Below, piece by piece: positions 1 through 9,560 of a stretch of DNA of 43,204 nt. The notes under the pieces are model-generated. The model had not been told where the DNA came from, did no database searches, and saw only the letters and a list, made by a program, of their open reading frames with translations. How positions within the stretch are numbered: position 1 is the first letter of the stretch; each line of letters begins with the position of its first letter. This DNA is from Hydnum rufescens UP504 (lineage: Eukaryota; Basidiomycota; Agaricomycetes; Cantharellales; Hydnaceae). The DNA lies in assembly GCA_014904985.1 (NCBI GenBank), contig MU129137.1:1-43204 (forward strand). Reading direction: 5' to 3'. The position numbers and the translations under genes were made by a program.

Positions 1-739
1 AGGCTTTTTTATTATACAGTATATCTTGTGTATATATTAATTATTAAGTTTGTTGACTGAGATTTTGCAAAGTGCTCATAAATGAGGCACTTGACATTGC
101 TTGATGTCAAAATATTGTCAAATTGTAATTGCCGGTTGTCAAATTCAGCTTTTTGATCATCACTTGACATCAAACTTGATTTCAGCCATTTAGGCCTACC
201 TAAGTCATCAACATGTCCCTCCTTTTAAGGCCCCTCTATATGGCTGACCAGGCTGCTCCAAACAATGTCCAAGGTTACTCAATTCGGCTCGTTGGTGACC
301 CATGAACATGGTGTCATTCTCTCTGGACTGGGCTGAGATGCAAGGGACCATCCACCCAATCTTATCAAGCAACTTGCATTATCATCACCTGCTCACTTTG
401 ATGTGTGCTCAAGTCCATCACCAGGGCAAGAAGGATATCAGGGTTAATATATGGCCTACAGATGGTCTGTATGGTGAAATCCTCCATATTCTCACATGCT
501 TGGCACATGATGTGTATGGTTCAAGTGCTACTCAACCATTGCTGGATGAGACCTTTGGGTATGTCTCTCACTTATGGGTGATAAAAATGGAGTTGGCATT
601 AGATCACCCTTGATTCAAAAAACACCCTAATGATGTGTATGACCAAGAGAAGTTTTGAATACTTCTATACACTATCTATACATGCTTGTACTGTACTGCA
701 TTGTAGTGTAAATTGTATTTTGTTTGTGTTTGTGTTTCC
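1..739. other. Left flank of the large TIR element, no recognisable gene
   Basis: AT-rich sequence outside the left inverted repeat. One open frame of 103 codons (302-613, +) starts at ATG and ends at TGA. It shows no motif I recognise and may be a chance frame or a piece of an older transposon. GT-rich simple sequence (TTTGTGTTTGTGTTT) occupies about 719-737, directly next to the element end. Nothing else is supported here. Confidence 0.5.
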
Positions 740-2329
740 CAGTGTGGAAGATAAAAACATCCAGTATCAGAAAATGTGAATATCCATTGATCCCAGCCAT
801 TGGAATGATCATGTGACCTATTATGAAATTAATTATGGCTATGCATGAAAACAGAGTTCGTTCGATTACTCTGTCAGTTTTGATCGGAGTGGTACGCCCA
901 TATAACCCTCGGAAAGCCACGATTCACACATTTCAAATGGTACCAAACACAAGTCAAACAGACCAAAAGTGCACTCTCCAGACCAATTTTACTATCAAAA
1001 TCCGGAATTTTCAGTAAAAAATGAATTTCTCTGTCAGTTCACATCCAATACCTTCGAAACCACCACACCTGGAAAGATATAAAAAATCCGCATCCAACGG
1101 TACTGAGCACGCGAATAACAGATCAAAAATGAACTCTGCAGAACAATATTACTATCAGAATCAACACCCATCAGTAAAAAACAAATTTCTCTGTCAGTTT
1201 ACACCGGATCTGCTCAGAACCACCGCGCCCAGAAAGCTGTTAAAAATCCGCATCTAATGATACCAAGAATGTTTATTACAGATGCAAACTGTTGTTTCTG
1301 CATCGAATCCCATCCCATGCACTTGTCCCTATTATTAACCAGCAACAAAAACATCTTAACCACTGGACTACAAACAAATTAATCTCCAAGAACTCAGAAA
1401 TATCCTTTGATTTCATCTCCCATTGCCACAAATAACTTCTAGAACCTCACAGATAAGAAAGATAACACCTCCTTGACTACCCTTTTGTTCTGTTTATGAA
1501 TGACTCACCTTCTTTGCAACCACTTTATGAAAGATAACACCTTCTTAGCAACCCTTTTGTTCTGTTTATGAATGACTCACCTTCTTTGCAACCACTTTAT
1601 GAATGACTCACCTATCATGCAACCACCTTATGAATGACTCACCTCCTTGACAACCCTATTGTTCTCACATATGACTCACCTAGGAATGAGTCATATTCTT
1701 TAAACACAGCCACCTTCAGAAAGGTATAAAAGCTGGTAGATTTTCCTGTATCCCCCCATCTTCTCACTACTGGAATATACTACTGTCTACAAATCTGCTT
1801 GCATCTGAAGAGAGTACTAATCTAAAAGCCATCTGGAGCTAAGTCATATACAAGGTTGTTAAAGACTAAGTCACTGGAAGCCCTCTACGCGAAATACTGA
1901 GCCAAGGATAGTTGCAGGACCTAAGGTTAGAGTTGCTGGACATCCAAGGAAAGGTGAGTGATAACAAGGTTAAGTCAGAAGAAGAAAGAAACACATTGAC
2001 ATACTAAATCAAGCTTAAACTAGTCTAGAGCCCTCTTTAGAATCCGCATTTTGACCAGGAGGACACAAATAGGTACACACAAATAGCAGTAAACAGTTCA
2101 ATACAACATGTATAAGCCTTCCACAAGCATCCCTCAATACATCATTGACTATAGCTAGTCCATACCACAATCTTATCCTCCACTGAATACCATACACAAC
2201 TTGTTAGGGAGTGATCAACCATCAGAGCGAACCAGCCCATTGAATAAAAACAGAAATACAGTCTCCCATCTACACACTGTCTGAACCAGAGTTTGATTTG
2301 ACAGTCATTGGAGCTCCTAACCCTTCTTC
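740..2329 (+). repeat. Left terminal inverted repeat (TIR)
   Basis: Pairs in reverse complement with 9,561-11,103. The outer 0.5 kb keeps many CpG sites (for example around 856-925) that have become TG or CA in the right arm. The middle contains a tandem duplication absent from the right arm (about 1,470-1,620), with units around GATAACACC..TTTGTTCTGTTTATGAATGACTCACC. The inner part carries TATA, leader, splice donor and a branch-site-like CTAAC. Confidence 0.85.
1501..1731 (+). promoter_or_regulatory. TIR promoter: six TGACTCA sites plus TATA box (left arm)
   Basis: TGACTCA occurs at 1501, 1573, 1604, 1635 and 1672, and its complement TGAGTCA at 1687. This heptamer is the classic binding site of Gcn4/AP-1-type bZIP factors. 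TATAAAA follows at 1725-1731, about 32 bp after the last site, and points toward the plus-strand gene. Some copies sit in a local tandem duplication, which may have multiplied them. Function is inferred, not shown. Confidence 0.6.
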
Positions 2330-2338
2330 TATACCAGG
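1755..2338 (+). promoter_or_regulatory. Putative 5' leader exon and intron inside the left TIR
   Basis: Downstream of the TATA box, a leader of about 200 bases ends at a strong splice donor, AAG/GTGAGTG (intron from 1954). A branch-like CTAAC (2316-2320) and the acceptor TACCAG (about 2338) close it at the inner TIR edge. The right arm keeps an equivalent donor (AAAA/GTAAGC, minus strand, near 9952) and a CAG acceptor just inside its edge. The TIR therefore seems to carry a promoter plus an untranslated exon plus an intron that could join to any internal gene. Confidence 0.45.
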
Positions 2339-2615
2339 AATATCCGGTCCCAGCAGTAAACAACTACATAGTTCTCACTGTTCCACCTCTGCATGGACAT
2401 AGACTTCTTCAGCCTTCCACACGCAGCATTGCACTCTATTCCACCTCAGCATGGATTCAGGGTGACGCGCAAAACCACAACTACACTGTTCAGTGTTCCT
2501 TTCCACCTAGAGTGGAGGGTATCTGAGTGCAAGTTCTCAGTGTCTCCTCTTGCTCTCACACCTTGGCATGTGTTGCAAGTGGTGATCTTTATCTCTGGCA
2601 GCAGTCTTCTCCAGT

Positions 2616-5148
2616 ATGGTGGGTATGAAATCAAAGACTCAGACTGCAAGGAAGCACACTCCGCAGCCACGACATGCAGCAGTTGCCACACCCATGAGCT
2701 CCAGTACTGGAAACAATGGTGGCAATGGTCTGGATAGTGTGCCAGCATCTAAGAGGTCCTTGCAATGTGCTAGCCCCACAAAGCTCTGTACAACCTTGAA
2801 TTCAGCCACCCAAGAGAAACCCCTTCCGACCACCAGCCCTAACCCCTCCAGAATGTCCTTAACTAGACTTGTGGTGGAGATCCCATCACAGAGGGTGTTA
2901 ACTGTGCCCTACACCTCAAATGAAATATCCAACAAGCCTACCAGTGCATCATCTCCATTTGGATATTTATCAGTGTCCTCATCAGCATGCACACCAATTG
3001 CTGATTTCAACTCTAATGATGAAGATTTTGGAACACCATTTGGACACGACTTAGAGGATGGTCAAGCCAGTGTGATGCAGGGAGATGATGGATTCTATGC
3101 TACTGGGGATTCTTTCTTTGACTCTATCAATGCCGGTGGTGTGCCTGCATATCATGGCCCAAAATCTTTCAGTTGTGATACTGATGAGAGAAATCAGCAT
3201 GAGGTCTCATCCCCCGGTCTCTTGGACATCCAATCCCCTCTGTATTATGATCATGTTATTCCCAATCACCGCAACACACCCATTCACAGTCCCCATCCTG
3301 ATTCCCCTGATATGCCTATTTTGGATATCACAGATGGGACCCATGATGACTTTTTGTTGAGCGATGATGATAGTGATGATCTTGTGCCTTTGAAAGTGAG
3401 GGGCAATGCCAAGCCCCATCCTAAGGCAGTTGTGTCCCCCCAACCTATCTCCCAGTTGTCTGAAGAGCCAAGTTTGGGTGAAGATGATGAGGATCTCAAA
3501 GGAGGGCTGTTCACCATCCCGGAGGTAGAAAAGATTAAGGCTGAATATGCAGTGTTTGACAAGTGAATTGCGGGACTGGCGAGGGAAATGGGTCATAGTG
3601 TCAATTTGATTCAAAAGATTGGTGGACGGGTGTCATGAGTAGTTAATCCACATACAACTACTGCCTGGAATGTGTTCCAATCCAGCTATCCTACCAACCC
3701 AGACAAGTCAGTGAGCCAATCTGATTATGCCAAAAATACAGTTCACCCTGCCTATGATGAGCTCGTTAAGAAGTATGGAGGAGAGAGGTCTGAGGATTGG
3801 GCAGCAGAATCAACTCGCATGGTTAAGGAGTACACAGAGACCAGGGAGGCAATAACTGGAGACATCGCAAAGCATGGGGGGGAAGTTGCAAAAATCATTG
3901 CTAGCCACAAGAGGGCATGGCAAAAGGATTTCAGGGTCTTGGCAAGCTTTGGGGTGCATTGTGAGTTGACAGTGCTTGCAGATAATGCCTGCTCTCCTGC
4001 TGCTCATGCTCAGAATGGGCAGCTATTCAGAACTGTGGAGATGGAATCATACTACAAGTCCAGGCGTGACTTCAAGTCTCATGTTGGGGACATATACATA
4101 TTTATATTGTCTGCCAAGGCAGGGGTTAGGGAGGCGGAGGAGCATAAAGCTCAGACCTTGCGACGTGAGTGAGAAGAGGCCTTTAAGAACCCCAATAAGG
4201 CAAAAGGGAAGGTTTCGAAAATGCTGGTTTGGCTATTTGGTAAGTTTGCTTGATGCATAGCTTCTTGACAGTTCCTATGCTAATCCTGCTTGAGTAGAGC
4301 CATTCATTCGTTGGACAACATTCCCTTGGCAGAAATTGCCCAAAGACTCCTCTCACACAACTTGAGGATTGATGGAGTTCTGCCATTGTCTTGCTTCTGG
4401 CTTCTTGGTTCACTCTTGATCAATCACTACAATGTCAGTGAGATCCAAGCCATGTATAATGCTCTAGAGAATGGGCAGCTCAAAGTGTCTGAGTGTACCC
4501 ATGAGGAATCAAACTCAGGGGAGACCACGCTCATTACTGATAGTGGTGGCCAAGTGCTAATGACGGTAGTGAGTGCATTGGAAATGATTGGGGCCAAGAA
4601 GAAGCTGGATTCGCAGAGGGCAGCTGAGCAGGCAGTTGTGAGGGCTCAGGCAGTGGATAAGAGGATTGATGGTGAGGACTCTGGAGGGGATTCTGATGGG
4701 CATAGTGGGAATGGGCCTCCGGTCAGGAACCCAAGTCACACTGTCATGGTGAACTCGGACAGGATTGCAACCCAAGGATTGGGGAAGAGGCCACAGAAGG
4801 GTGGGGATGATATTAATCAGCCACACAAGATGAAGCACCTGCAAGTCAAGTCTGCTGAGTTCATTGATGACTTGGATGAAACCCCAACTGCTGGACCATC
4901 CCACCTCCACATGCAAGCTACGAGTTCTCATCATAATGATGTGCAACAGCATTCTGCACTCTCAATTGACAGTGGGGCTACTGTTGGGGTTCCCCTTCAG
5001 CATACCACTGGGTCCCAGTTGTGCCAACATTCAATCCACATGATCCATTTTCTATGATGGATGATGTGCCAATTCCAAATGGGGACGACATGAGTTTCCC
5101 TTTACTTGATCCTTTGTTATTTCAAGGCCCAAGTTTGAAGCACTTGTA
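2616..5148 (+). pseudogene. Decayed element-encoded protein with H3-tail-like start and AWN-F domain (plus-strand member)
   Basis: A long coding-like stretch read from ATG 2616 (or the in-frame ATG 2625) to TAG 5146-5148. It is broken by TGA at 3563, TGA at 3636 and TGA at 4170, an apparent frame change near 4,200-4,300, and another near 5,000. From ATG 2625 the protein begins MKSKTQTARKHTPQPRHA, resembling the histone H3 tail. A Ser/Pro/Asp-rich disordered region follows (to about 3,550), then a domain with a GG-V..T..AWN-F core (3,565-3,700) and a charged helical region with repeated Glu/Lys (3,760-4,200). Last comes a Gly/Asp/His-rich tail ending in DPLLFQGPSLKHL. The family is unknown to me. 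The AWN-F core recurs in the minus-strand gene facing it. Each of the three TGA stops would be Arg if read as CGA, fitting CpG decay. Confidence 0.6.
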
Positions 5149-5419
5149 GCACAATACCAAAGTAGATATGAAGTAGACCAGTTTTATTAATGGTTTCTTA
5201 ATGCATTTGTACTGTGGCCTTAATGGAAGGTTGTTTTATTTAAGAATTCTAAGTTGTTCCTTCAAGGCAGAATGGAAAGGCTCACAATAGTGGTCTTCAA
5301 TTGAGTCTGCTGAAGTCCTGAGTCCTAAGTCCTAATTTTGGTCAATTTCGGCCAACTTTCAGCCCAAGAGATTTCAATGGGGCAGACTGAATTTGGCCAA
5401 AATAGTGATCAGACCTCCT

Positions 5420-5453
5420 TAGGTACCATTATCTGCCCCAGAAGTGGTACCTA
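5420..5453. terminator. Short palindrome between the two convergent element genes
   Basis: TAGGTACCA at 5420-5428 and its exact complement TGGTACCTA at 5445-5453 form a 9-bp stem with a 16-nt loop. It lies between the plus-strand stop (5148) and the minus-strand stop (5583), so a role in ending transcription is possible. The rest of 5,149-5,582 shows no gene. Confidence 0.3.
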
Positions 5454-5582
5454 ATTGGGTAGGCTTAGATGACTGACCAAGGTGGAATATTGGTCTTGAA
5501 TGGGTCAAGGGCTCGCATTAGTTTGGGTGATCCAGTGATTGTACAATTTTGTGCTGTCGCATGTCCGTTGTTAAAGTCCTCA

Positions 5583-7864
5583 TTAACCAGGAATGCAATT
5601 AGAGTGATGCTTGAGAAAGTGTGCAAATGCAAGGCCTATGCACGATTTCAATAGCTGTATACGTATTATTGACACCTCGCTTACCTGCTTTTTAATCACA
5701 TTGGCATTCCTCACCATTATGGCTCCATGTTGACCTTCCTCAGCCTGTTCAAAGTCATGAGTCCCCCTCTTCTCATGTAGACCCACACAGAGAGCCTCCT
5801 TTTTGGCAGCAATTTCATCATCGTTCAGGCCTTTGAATAACTTCACATATTCTCTCTTCATTCGCCCATTCCAATCCTTCAAGGGCTCTGTAAAATAATG
5901 GATCACATTAGTGTGGGTATAGCATTGGTAGTATAAATCCATTGATCCATACCATCTGGCAGTTGACTATCCTTTACAGAATGCAGGAAAGCATTCATGC
6001 ATTTTCACTTTGGGTCAGTGAAATTGGTGACACCACCCCACCTTCAGCAAGAATCCTATAAGGCTTTATGCCCCACTCTTTTGCCAGGAAGTTCACTGCC
6101 CTCATATATTGGCCCCACAATGACTGACAGACATTCTTTTGGTCTAGTGAGAGTGGTCCATCATTTAGGGCATCATCATTAGAAATAGCATTGTTGTGTA
6201 ATTGATTATTGATGCCAATCACTTGTGCTTGAAGGTTTATGAGTTCAGCCTCCATGTTGGGGGCATCAATGCTTCCGCCCTTGGCATGTTTGATATTCTT
6301 CTTTTTTGCTCTTTGAGTGCGTTTCGGTTGGATCTTTTTCCAATGCTCAGCATCACCGCCTTCATCACCAACATTCACATCATTGTCCATGTCTTCTGAC
6401 TCCAGCATTTCAAATTCCAAATCACCACTGTCAGTGTCATTCAAATCATCCTCATCCTCAGCAAGAAGTGCTGCATGCGCAAGCTTCCTGAGAAAGTTCA
6501 CTTTGGAGATTGTATGAGGTTTCTGAGGGATCAGGACATGCTTTCCTGACAGGACCGGATGTTTGGATGCTGAGCTGGCAGTATCAATAGATGGGGGTGG
6601 GATCTAGTTTTAAAAAAATGGATTACTACCTGCCTCCCCTTCATTCCTAATGCAAGGGAGAAATAGAAGAGACGTACATCTTTGTTGTGTCACTCATACA
6701 TCAGCTTGGCCATATTCATGATATCAACTAAACATTTATCAATTGATCCCAGATCATGGTTCACAGGGCAGTGGGTAAAAGCAGATCGAACTATGTCAGG
6801 GATCTTGGTTATGGCACTGCCAGTTCCCCAGAAGACAGATCCGTCAATGTGCTGGGCAGCTCTGATCGATGATGATTGGGCAACCTTCCAAGTGCTCTTG
6901 AAAGTCTCAGCAGAGAAATTTTTGACTGCTGCTTCAGTGGTGTTTCAGTCCCCAATGGCTGCCTTCATGAAGTCTTTGAATGCTGGGCCAAAGTGGAGAT
7001 CATCTATAAGAAACTCATTGAAGTTGTCGACTCCAAAGAATTGTTGCCATTCTTCATATGATGTAAGCACTGTGGTCCCAAGGTAGTTGTGCTCAGAAGC
7101 AATTGCACCAATGTTGGGAAGGCATTCAAGTAGAATCTGAAGGTATCATAGGCATGCTGCACACCATTGATCACTATGAGGTTCTCCACCAAGGTAGGTT
7201 TCATACAAAATCAAGAGTTGATTGGCTTTTTGGTACTTGGGGGGTCTGAATCAATGGTGATGAGCTGACCATCATGGGGTCAGGCAGTATTTTGATGGAG
7301 TGGGTCCTACAAGATGTAACATGAGAATAGAATGGGGGAGAGATAACAGGAAACTCACTGAGCCTCCATCAGAAATCAAGGTTGAGTAGGTGGCCCCAGT
7401 GGGTCAATGTTAATATCATTGCCAGAAGACAAGGTGCCATCATGAACATTGTCAGGGGTGTCTCCATGGCCAGGCTTGTCCCCAGATTCCCAATCATCCA
7501 TGTGTCTGTGTTCGTCCTCGCATCCATGGTTGTTCTTCAGTCTGCATTCATCCTCATGTCTACTTTCATCCCGAAGTCCACATTCATGCTCAAGTCCGCA
7601 TTCATACTCAAGTCCGCATTCGTGCTCAAGTCCGCATTCGTACTCAAGTCTGCATTCATGCTTGAGTCTGCATCCAAGTCCATGTTTGTCCTTATGTTGG
7701 CATCCGGGCCCATGCCCATGAGTTTGAATGGGCCCTACCCTAGTGGCAGATGACATCCCTCGACTCTTCGAACCCTTGCCTCAACCCTGAGCAGCCTCAG
7801 CCTGGATGTACTCAGTGCTTTCAACTGTTTTCTGAGTTTTTCGGAGTTTCTGTGGTGCCCACAT
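5583..7864 (-). pseudogene. Decayed element-encoded protein with AWN-F domain (minus-strand member)
   Basis: Read on the minus strand from ATG 7864 (after an acceptor TTTTTAG) to TAA 5583-5585. Parts in order: a basic start (MWAPQKLRKTQK..), a Cys/His/Glu-rich tandem repeat (about 7,700-7,380), then a globular-looking stretch with SYEEWQQFFGVDNFNEFL and FWGTGSAITKIPDIV (7,200-6,690). An acidic-then-basic linker follows (6,500-6,270), and finally a domain with AEGGVV..SENAWNAF (6,100-5,990) and a charged C-terminus. Several introns fit, for example one removing about 5,890-5,950. In-frame TGA at 6946-6948 and 7376-7378 and a frame change near 7,120 show it is broken. The AWN-F block resembles that of the plus-strand gene, so the two look like diverged relatives. 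Function is unknown. Confidence 0.6.
7555..7690. repeat. 18-bp coding minisatellite
   Basis: At least six imperfect copies of an 18-bp unit close to CAAGTCCGCATTCGTGCT. On the minus strand, in the frame of the broken gene, each copy encodes a hexapeptide close to ECGLEH/Y. Because 18 is a multiple of three, copy changes keep the frame. Confidence 0.8.
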
Positions 7865-7989
7865 GTGCTAAAAACCAAAAAAGGTCAATGCTTTGTCCAA
7901 CTGAACAGGAAAACATGTACATCGGGTGCTGTCTCACCACTAGATGTCCCTGACTGGTTTCCATGGGGACCCTGATGTGGTGATGTGCC

Positions 7990-8960
7990 CTACAGACATA
8001 AATATGTTAGGATTGCAATTAAGGATAATTGAAAAGTGCTCATATGAGTGCCCTTGACTGTTTCTTATCACTAGCCAGTGCTCCTATTGGCCCAGGATCG
8101 CCAGACATTGTGGTACTGGACTGTCAAACAAAGAAAACACTGGCTATCTCCGACCATGGAAAATAGCTCATGTAGTACATGAGATTGTAAGGCCTTGATG
8201 ATATATTGAGCAGAAGAGGGCAAAGGAGTGTGAAGCTGAACCTTGTTTCAATGGCAGAAGTAAGCAAAGTGTGTCGGTCGGAGGTGCACCTTCAAGTTTA
8301 CTTAGCTAGTAATCTGTAGACTAGAGGAAACCATGATTACTGTAGTGGTGAATATTGCCTTGAACAACCAGATGATGTCATGTGCCAATAGTAGTCACAG
8401 TGGCAGTGAAGTAAAAGTCTTCAGTCAGTCCAGGTCCCCATCCCATTCAATTTATCACTCACTTCTCAGATGAATATGAAAATGATGGCTGTGTGCAGAC
8501 CTGGACAGAGAGACGAGCACCCAGTTCAAAGAATTAGCAGTAGGGGGTTGGACAACAGAGTCTTGTTGGAGGTGTGGGATCACCAACGGCAGGTGACTTG
8601 AGGTGTGAGTGAACCTCAGTGAGGTCTGGGTGACCCCAGGTAAGGGTGTGGGTGAGCCCAGACAAGATCCCAGATACAATCAGGTTCACCGCCACCTACC
8701 AGAAGCTAACATGGGCTTCCCCAGAGCTAGATTGGGGCTTCCTGAGGCCACTTTGGGCTTACCCAGACCTGGTGAGCCCAGAGCTTCTTGGGGGCTACCA
8801 CCCCCAAACCCCCAGGATTTTTCAGGTGGACCCAGGGCTAAAAAATAAGCCCTGGTGAGCCCAATTTTCCAAGCCCAAAAGCAAGAGTAACCCAGGGAAA
8901 CTCATGTATATTAGAGCTATTTAGCTAAGATGTGCCTATAGGGAATTACCTAGCTAACTA
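7990..8960. other. Element interior without a recognisable gene
   Basis: No convincing reading frame. From about 8,600 to 8,870 the sequence is rich in GGTGAGCCCAG-like repeats and CCCAAG/GGGCTT motifs, which gives long but compositionally odd frames. I regard those frames as artefacts. Confidence 0.5.
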
Positions 8961-8979
8961 GCTACTGACATGTGATTGC

Positions 8980-9480
8980 CTCAGGTGCATGGGTCTAGAG
9001 GTCAGACCCATGGGTCTGATGCCCAACTCATGAGTCTGATGGTCCAACTCATGAGTCCAGGGGTCAAACCCATGGGTCTGGGGGCAAACTCATGAGTCTG
9101 ATGGTCCACTCCATGGGTCTGAGGGTCCACCTCATGGGTCTGAGGGTCTAACTCATGGGTCTGAAGCTCCACCTCATGAGTCTGAAGGTCTAACTCATGA
9201 GTCCAGGGCTCAAACCCATGGGTCTGGGGTCAAACTCATGGGTCTGGAGGTCAAACTCATGGGTCTAGGGGGAAACCCCATGGGTCTAATGTTCTAACTC
9301 ATGGGTCTAGGGGTCAAACCCATGGGTCTAATGCTCTAACTCATGGGTCAGCAGGTCCCACCCATGAGTGGGATGCCTCAACCCATGAGTTTTATTGTCA
9401 ATACCCTGCCCTGACCATGCCCACACCATGGTTTAGCACTGTCCCCTCATGGGTCAATATTTGTCCAACCCATGGGTCTG
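8980..9480. repeat. Imperfect tandem repeat with CATGGGTCTG core
   Basis: About 20 spaced copies of CATGGGTCT or CATGAGTCT, often followed by GGGGGTCAAACT or GAGGGTCCACCT, at roughly 21-29-bp spacing. CATGGG..CCCATG makes many units partly palindromic. It lies just inside the right TIR and shows no coding pattern. Confidence 0.8.
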
Positions 9481-9560
9481 TAATAGGTCAGGGGACCCTT
9501 TGGGTCCTCTCCTGTGCAGTAAAAGCTGACCCAAAGGGTCCAAATCTATCTGCCTGAGGT

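Noticed and set aside
302..613. 103-codon plus-strand frame in the left flank
   Set aside because: No motif, no supporting splice pattern, and it sits in repeat sequence. Noted only in the interval description.
7530..7700. Regular repeats that could be read as a CRISPR array
   Set aside because: The units are adjacent 18-bp imperfect copies in a coding frame with no unique spacers, and the genome is eukaryotic.
8609..8858. Plus-strand frames of 70-79 codons rich in Pro/Gly/Leu
   Set aside because: Explained by the GGTGAGCCCAG-type repeat composition rather than by coding.
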